From contig NZ_SCMX01000018.1 in the NCBI RefSeq assembly GCF_005503625.1, forward strand, positions 1-64,000: DNA of 64,000 bases, read 5' to 3'. A program made the position numbers and the translations under genes. Of this stretch, positions 61,076 to 64,000 are shown piece after piece; the stretch's first letter is position 1; every line of letters starts with the position of its first letter. The notes under the pieces were generated by a model. That model was given only the letters and a program-made list of their open reading frames with translations. It did not search any database and was not told the origin of the DNA. Source of the DNA: Cupriavidus sp. 2SB. GTDB taxonomy: Bacteria; Pseudomonadota; Gammaproteobacteria; Burkholderiales; Burkholderiaceae.

Positions 61076-61951
61076 TTGGCCTTCGATTCCAAAACTCGCT
61101 CCCATTGGCTGCCAATACTTTGCCGCGCCTTGGCAGTGTTACCCCTGCCCGTGTTGCACGCCATCGGACGTGCGCTAGGCCGCCTCGTCTACGCCCTGCC
61201 CGGCCGATATCGGCAGCGTCTCCAGGAAAATGCGGCGCAAGCCGGCTACCCGGAAGGGAGCTTCGCGCGGCGCTCGGCCGGAGAAGCCGGCGCCATGATT
61301 ATGGAGACCTGTCGCATCTGGTTTCGTAATGACGACAGTATTACCCGCGTCATCTGCGACGACTGGGACGTGATTGATGCCGTCCGCGCCGAAGGTAAGG
61401 GCATCTTGTTCCTCACCCCACACTTGGGCAGCTTCGAAATCACGGCACGATACGTTGCCAAGCGGATGCCGCTTACAGTGATGTTCCGCACGCCTAAAAA
61501 AGAGTATCTGCGCGCGCTAATGGACAACGCTCGCTCCACCTCCGATTTGACCGCCGTACCCGCCTCATCGCAAGGCGTGCGCGCCTTCATGCGGACGCTG
61601 CGTGACGGCGGTGCCATAGGTTTGCTGCCCGACCAGGCACCAAGCCTAGGGGAAGGCGTGTGGGCTCCATTCTTTGGCCGGCAGGCATTCACCATGACGC
61701 TGCCAGGAAAGCTGGCGGCACAGTTTAAGGTGGCTGTAATCCTCGCGTCGGGCGAGCGCCTGCCGCGCGGACGTGGATGGCGCCTGCACCTGATGCGGTT
61801 GCCCGTCGACATGCCGGACAATTCCGCAGCCCAAGCTGCTCTGCTCAACGACGCGATGGAAACGTTGATCCGCCGGTTTCCCGAACAATACCTTTGGAGC
61901 TATAACCGCTACAAGGTGCCTCCAGGCGCGCCACCGCGGCCAGTAGAATAA
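61076..61951 (+). CDS. Lipid A biosynthesis-type acyltransferase (LpxL/HtrB family)
   Basis: A 291-residue lysophospholipid/lipid A acyltransferase. The H-x4-E catalytic motif is FLTPHLGSFEIT, and GLLPDQAPSLGEGVWAPFFGR is a second conserved block. The N-terminal region LPILCRALAVLPLPVLHAIG is hydrophobic and fits the inner membrane. No ATG is available; a TTG at 61076 is the best start, and an in-frame stop lies at 61031. The gene is probably full length but its 5' end is unsure. It stands alone and is unrelated to its neighbours. Confidence 0.88.
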   Translation: MAFDSKTRSHWLPILCRALAVLPLPVLHAIGRALGRLVYALPGRYRQRLQENAAQAGYPEGSFARRSAGEAGAMIMETCRIWFRNDDSITRVICDDWDVIDAVRAEGKGILFLTPHLGSFEITARYVAKRMPLTVMFRTPKKEYLRALMDNARSTSDLTAVPASSQGVRAFMRTLRDGGAIGLLPDQAPSLGEGVWAPFFGRQAFTMTLPGKLAAQFKVAVILASGERLPRGRGWRLHLMRLPVDMPDNSAAQAALLNDAMETLIRRFPEQYLWSYNRYKVPPGAPPRPVE

Positions 61952-62046
61952 GTGAATGCCCCAGCGCACTGAGAGAATCGGCACTCCACCGACTCGCAGA
62001 GTCTTTATGGATTCAACCAGTCCCCTGAACTCTTTCCCGTAGCGCC

Positions 62047-62679
62047 TTAGGTAGCGCCCTGCGCGCGCAGATGCTCGACCAGAGCTTTTCGCACAGCGTC
62101 TAGCGGACCACGAGATTTTTCCAGCTTTGCTCCCAGTACAGCGCCTTCCCACGCGTACCAGAAAAGCCGTCCCAATCCCTCGCAATCAGCAGTCTGTCCC
62201 AACTGCCCCACCCGCTTTGCTTCATCAAGGCAGTTCTGGACCCGAACTTGCCATCCCCGCAGCGTGGCCAAGAGCGCTTCTCTGAACGAATCGTCGAGGG
62301 CGGCAAGCTCCTGCCCTAGATTGCCAACCAGGCATCCTCTTCGAAAGTCAAAGCGCTCCATTCCGATAGCCGCCTCTTCCATGAAGGCTTCCAGACGGTC
62401 AATGGGTGTCATCGACTCATCGCAGAGGATCCGATCCAGCTTCTTATTGAAGTACTCCGCATAGCGGTGGATCACCTCAACCGTGTAGGCATCCTTGCTG
62501 CCGAAGTAGTAAGCAAAAGACCCTTTGGGGACGCCGACAGCTTTGACAATCTCGTCCAGCGAAGTGTTATAGAACCCCTTCTCCGTGAATACGGATACGC
62601 CGAAGCGGATCAGCTCCTCGCGTTTGTCCCCTTCCCGTGCACGGGTCGCTTTCATGAGCGTCTTCGTCTTGGCCGTCAA
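62047..62679 (-). CDS. acuR: AcuR-like TetR-family regulator
   Basis: A 210-residue TetR regulator. The HTH reads TSLDEIVKAVGVPKGSFAYYFGSKDAYTVEVI. The C-terminal domain (CLVGNLGQELAALDDSFREALLATLRGWQ) matches the AcuR type, known as the acrylate-responsive repressor of DMSP genes. A TTG start at 62679 is favoured because AGGAG precedes it; an ATG at 62655 has none. It lies next to an AcuI-like gene on the same strand, with a TetR-like operator at 63749. Symbol given by similarity and context. Confidence 0.82.
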   Translation of the reverse strand: MTAKTKTLMKATRAREGDKREELIRFGVSVFTEKGFYNTSLDEIVKAVGVPKGSFAYYFGSKDAYTVEVIHRYAEYFNKKLDRILCDESMTPIDRLEAFMEEAAIGMERFDFRRGCLVGNLGQELAALDDSFREALLATLRGWQVRVQNCLDEAKRVGQLGQTADCEGLGRLFWYAWEGAVLGAKLEKSRGPLDAVRKALVEHLRAQGAT

Positions 62680-62722
62680 CGCAACTCCTCAGTGTCTGAT
62701 CCCTTCGCCCGGCTCGTCTCGG

Positions 62723-63724
62723 CTATGCGGCGCGGAGGTCTACCAGCACGCGTCCAGTCAGCTTGCCTTCCAGCATCCTCTCGGCCGCATCCTGTACCCC
62801 GTCCAGCGGCACTACGGTCGAAGCAATGCCTTCCAGGAATTGCAGCGGCAAATCCCGTGCAATTCGCTTCCAGGTCTCCATGCGCTCGACCGCGGGCACC
62901 ATCACAGAATCAACGCCGACGAGGGTCACATTCCGCAGAATGAACGGCATGACCGTCGTGGTCAAATCCGCACCGCCTGCCAGGCCGCACGCAGCGACCA
63001 CGCCGCCATATCGCATTTCCGCGAGCACGCGCGCCAGGACATTCGAGCCGACAGTGTCGATGGCTGCCACCCACCGCTGCCCCTCCAGAGGACGTGGAGT
63101 TTCGGACCATTGTGGACCGCCTGCCGATTCAGAGGCACCCAATGTAGCCACGTAGTCGTACTTTGCCGGATCCCGTGTCAGCGCCGATACCTGATAGCCA
63201 AGGGTGTTCAGGATGGCAACTGCGATGCTACCTACACCACCGGATGCGCCGGTGACCAGTACAGGACCTACGCCAGCTTTCATGCCCGCACGCTCGAGAG
63301 CGCCGACACACAGCATCGCCGTAAAGCCTGCCGTTCCGACCATCATGGCTTGCCGGGTGGTCAGACCATCAGGTAGTGGCACAAGCCATTCGCTCTTTAC
63401 CCGTTGATACTGGGAAAGGCCTCCCCAGTATTTCTCCCCGACACCCCAGCCGGTGAGGATGACCTTTGTCCCCGGTTGATACTGCGAGTTGGCAGACTCC
63501 ACAACGGTTCCGGCAAAGTCGATGCCCGGAACGAACGGCCAAGACCGTACGATCTTGCCGCGGCCGGTAATCGCCAGCGCATCCTTGAAGTTCAGCGTGG
63601 AATACTCAATCTTCACCAGCGTGTCTTCCGCAGGCAGCGCCGCCAAGTCGAGTTCTTCTGCAGACGCAACCGTCCTGCCTCCATCATTTCGAAGTACCAA
63701 TGCGCGGAAACTGTCATTGACCAT
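62723..63724 (-). CDS. acuI: AcuI/YhdH-type acryloyl-CoA reductase
   Basis: A 333-residue zinc-free medium-chain reductase of the YhdH/AcuI group. STLNFKDALAITGRGKIVRSWPFVPGIDFAGTV is the family hallmark; VLVTGASGGVGSIAVAIL binds NADPH, and YWGGLSQYQRV is also typical. It reduces acryloyl-CoA to propionyl-CoA and protects from this toxic electrophile. It precedes the AcuR-like gene (43-base gap). A sigma-70 promoter overlapped by a palindrome lies upstream, in keeping with repression by AcuR. Confidence 0.9.
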   Translation of the reverse strand: MVNDSFRALVLRNDGGRTVASAEELDLAALPAEDTLVKIEYSTLNFKDALAITGRGKIVRSWPFVPGIDFAGTVVESANSQYQPGTKVILTGWGVGEKYWGGLSQYQRVKSEWLVPLPDGLTTRQAMMVGTAGFTAMLCVGALERAGMKAGVGPVLVTGASGGVGSIAVAILNTLGYQVSALTRDPAKYDYVATLGASESAGGPQWSETPRPLEGQRWVAAIDTVGSNVLARVLAEMRYGGVVAACGLAGGADLTTTVMPFILRNVTLVGVDSVMVPAVERMETWKRIARDLPLQFLEGIASTVVPLDGVQDAAERMLEGKLTGRVLVDLRAA

Positions 63725-63748
63725 CTTTAATATCCTTTGGATGCCAAC

Positions 63749-63766
63749 TAGACGACCGGTCAACTA
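63749..63766. promoter_or_regulatory. TetR-type operator upstream of acuI
   Basis: TAG-N2-GACCGGTC-N2-CTA is an 18-bp inverted repeat overlapping the -10 box of the acuI promoter. AcuR encoded two genes away is the likely ligand. Confidence 0.65.
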
Positions 63767-63792
63767 TATCGAAGATGCCGCCCACGCGTCAA
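63763..63792 (-). promoter_or_regulatory. acuI promoter
   Basis: On the minus strand TTGACG (63792-63787) and TATAGT (63768-63763) are 18 bases apart, close to the sigma-70 consensus, 39 bases upstream of the start codon. Confidence 0.65.
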
Positions 63793-63814
63793 GCAGACCG
63801 CGAGCCATGCGACG

Positions 63815-64000
63815 TCACGACGGAACCAACGAGGTCGGTTGAGGCGCGCTTGCTGCTGTCGCGCTTGCAATGGCGCTCCCGTGCTCGGCTTGCGCCTTCC
63901 CGTCCCTTACAACAACTTGCGCGTCGGCGACAATGCCGTTCTTGGTCGCAACAATTTCCGTGAGAATCGAGAGCGCTATCTCGCCAGGCGTGCGACTGCC
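63815..64000 (-). CDS. XdhC-family protein, C-terminal part only
   Basis: The last 61 residues of a minus-strand gene that continues past the window end. SRTPGEIALSILTEIVATKNG matches the C-terminus of XdhC/CoxI-type proteins, which help insert the molybdenum cofactor into xanthine or CO dehydrogenase-type enzymes. An Ala/Ser-rich tail follows to the TGA at 63815. The stop codon lies only 49 bases from the acuI operator. The partner enzyme, if any, would be outside the window. Confidence 0.65.
   Translation of the reverse strand, partial: GSRTPGEIALSILTEIVATKNGIVADAQVVVRDGKAQAEHGSAIASATAASAPQPTSLVPS

Noticed and set aside
63775-63963. Plus-strand small frame at the window end
   Set aside because: The opposite strand gives a better reading as the C-terminus of an XdhC-family protein.
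1-64000. tRNA, rRNA, insertion sequence, prophage or integrase genes
   Set aside because: No cloverleaf, rRNA segment, transposase or integrase motif was recognised on either strand by eye; a covariance-model search would be needed to exclude small RNAs.

Overview
The window looks like a piece of a beta-proteobacterial genome, most likely Burkholderiaceae and probably a Cupriavidus/Ralstonia-type organism. This is inferred from the high GC content, the gene families and the density of regulators and acyl-CoA catabolism genes; no rRNA or tRNA is present to confirm it. The content is accessory, as expected of a secondary chromosome or megaplasmid. I see no insertion sequence, phage, CRISPR array or replication origin.

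Region 1 (1-25.8 kb) is a signalling block mixed with stress genes. It opens with a CheB-CheR-PAS-histidine kinase-receiver fusion. Hemerythrin, an HdeA-type periplasmic chaperone and an AraC regulator follow. Four soluble histidine kinases share one type of kinase core (at 6672, 8890, 14430 and 20222). Two of them are giant hybrids with an N-terminal Ser/Thr-kinase-like domain whose catalytic residues are degenerate, and one of these also lacks the AAA ATPase domain of its larger paralogue. Two FixJ/NarL-type regulators and a receiver-only protein are the likely partners. Effector genes in the block encode a peroxiredoxin, a DsbA-like protein, a bicupin oxalate decarboxylase and an alpha/beta hydrolase. 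A palindrome reading ACTAC-SAC-N4-GTCGTAGT precedes two of the kinase genes.

Region 2 (25.8-42 kb) is a redox and electrophile defence block. It holds a catalase-like haem protein with a cytochrome b561, a stand-alone pyruvate dehydrogenase E1, a MarR regulator with a C-terminal cysteine cluster, an RclC/YkgB-like membrane protein, a type II NADH dehydrogenase, several cupins, an AhpD-like protein, Ohr, a hydrolase, a second MarR and an MFS exporter. A 25-bp inverted-repeat operator is shared by the promoters of the E1 gene, the NADH dehydrogenase gene and the cupin/AhpD operon, so these appear to form one regulon. A two-component pair ends this block, but its response regulator has lost the start of its receiver domain next to a cupin gene.

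Region 3 (42-60.6 kb) carries two neighbouring acyl-CoA degradation operons on the minus strand. Operon A (47.6 to 42 kb) encodes an SDR dehydrogenase, a MaoC/HTD2 hydratase, a CoA-transferase, a thiolase and an acyl-CoA dehydrogenase, with a divergent AMP-dependent CoA ligase and a LysR regulator. Operon B (56.9 to 50.5 kb) encodes an acyl-CoA synthetase, an SDR-like protein, a crotonase-like protein, a CaiB/BaiF CoA-transferase, a cupin and an Old Yellow Enzyme. The SDR-like and crotonase-like proteins both lack the classical catalytic residues. A divergent MHS transporter and two overlapping IclR genes follow. Three copies of a TTCCGTACTYTGG motif lie in the two control regions and probably bind the IclR proteins. 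The substrate cannot be deduced.

Region 4 (61-64 kb) holds a lipid A-type acyltransferase, an AcuR-like TetR gene, an AcuI-like acryloyl-CoA reductase with a clear promoter and overlapping operator, and the C-terminus of an XdhC-family protein cut by the window end.
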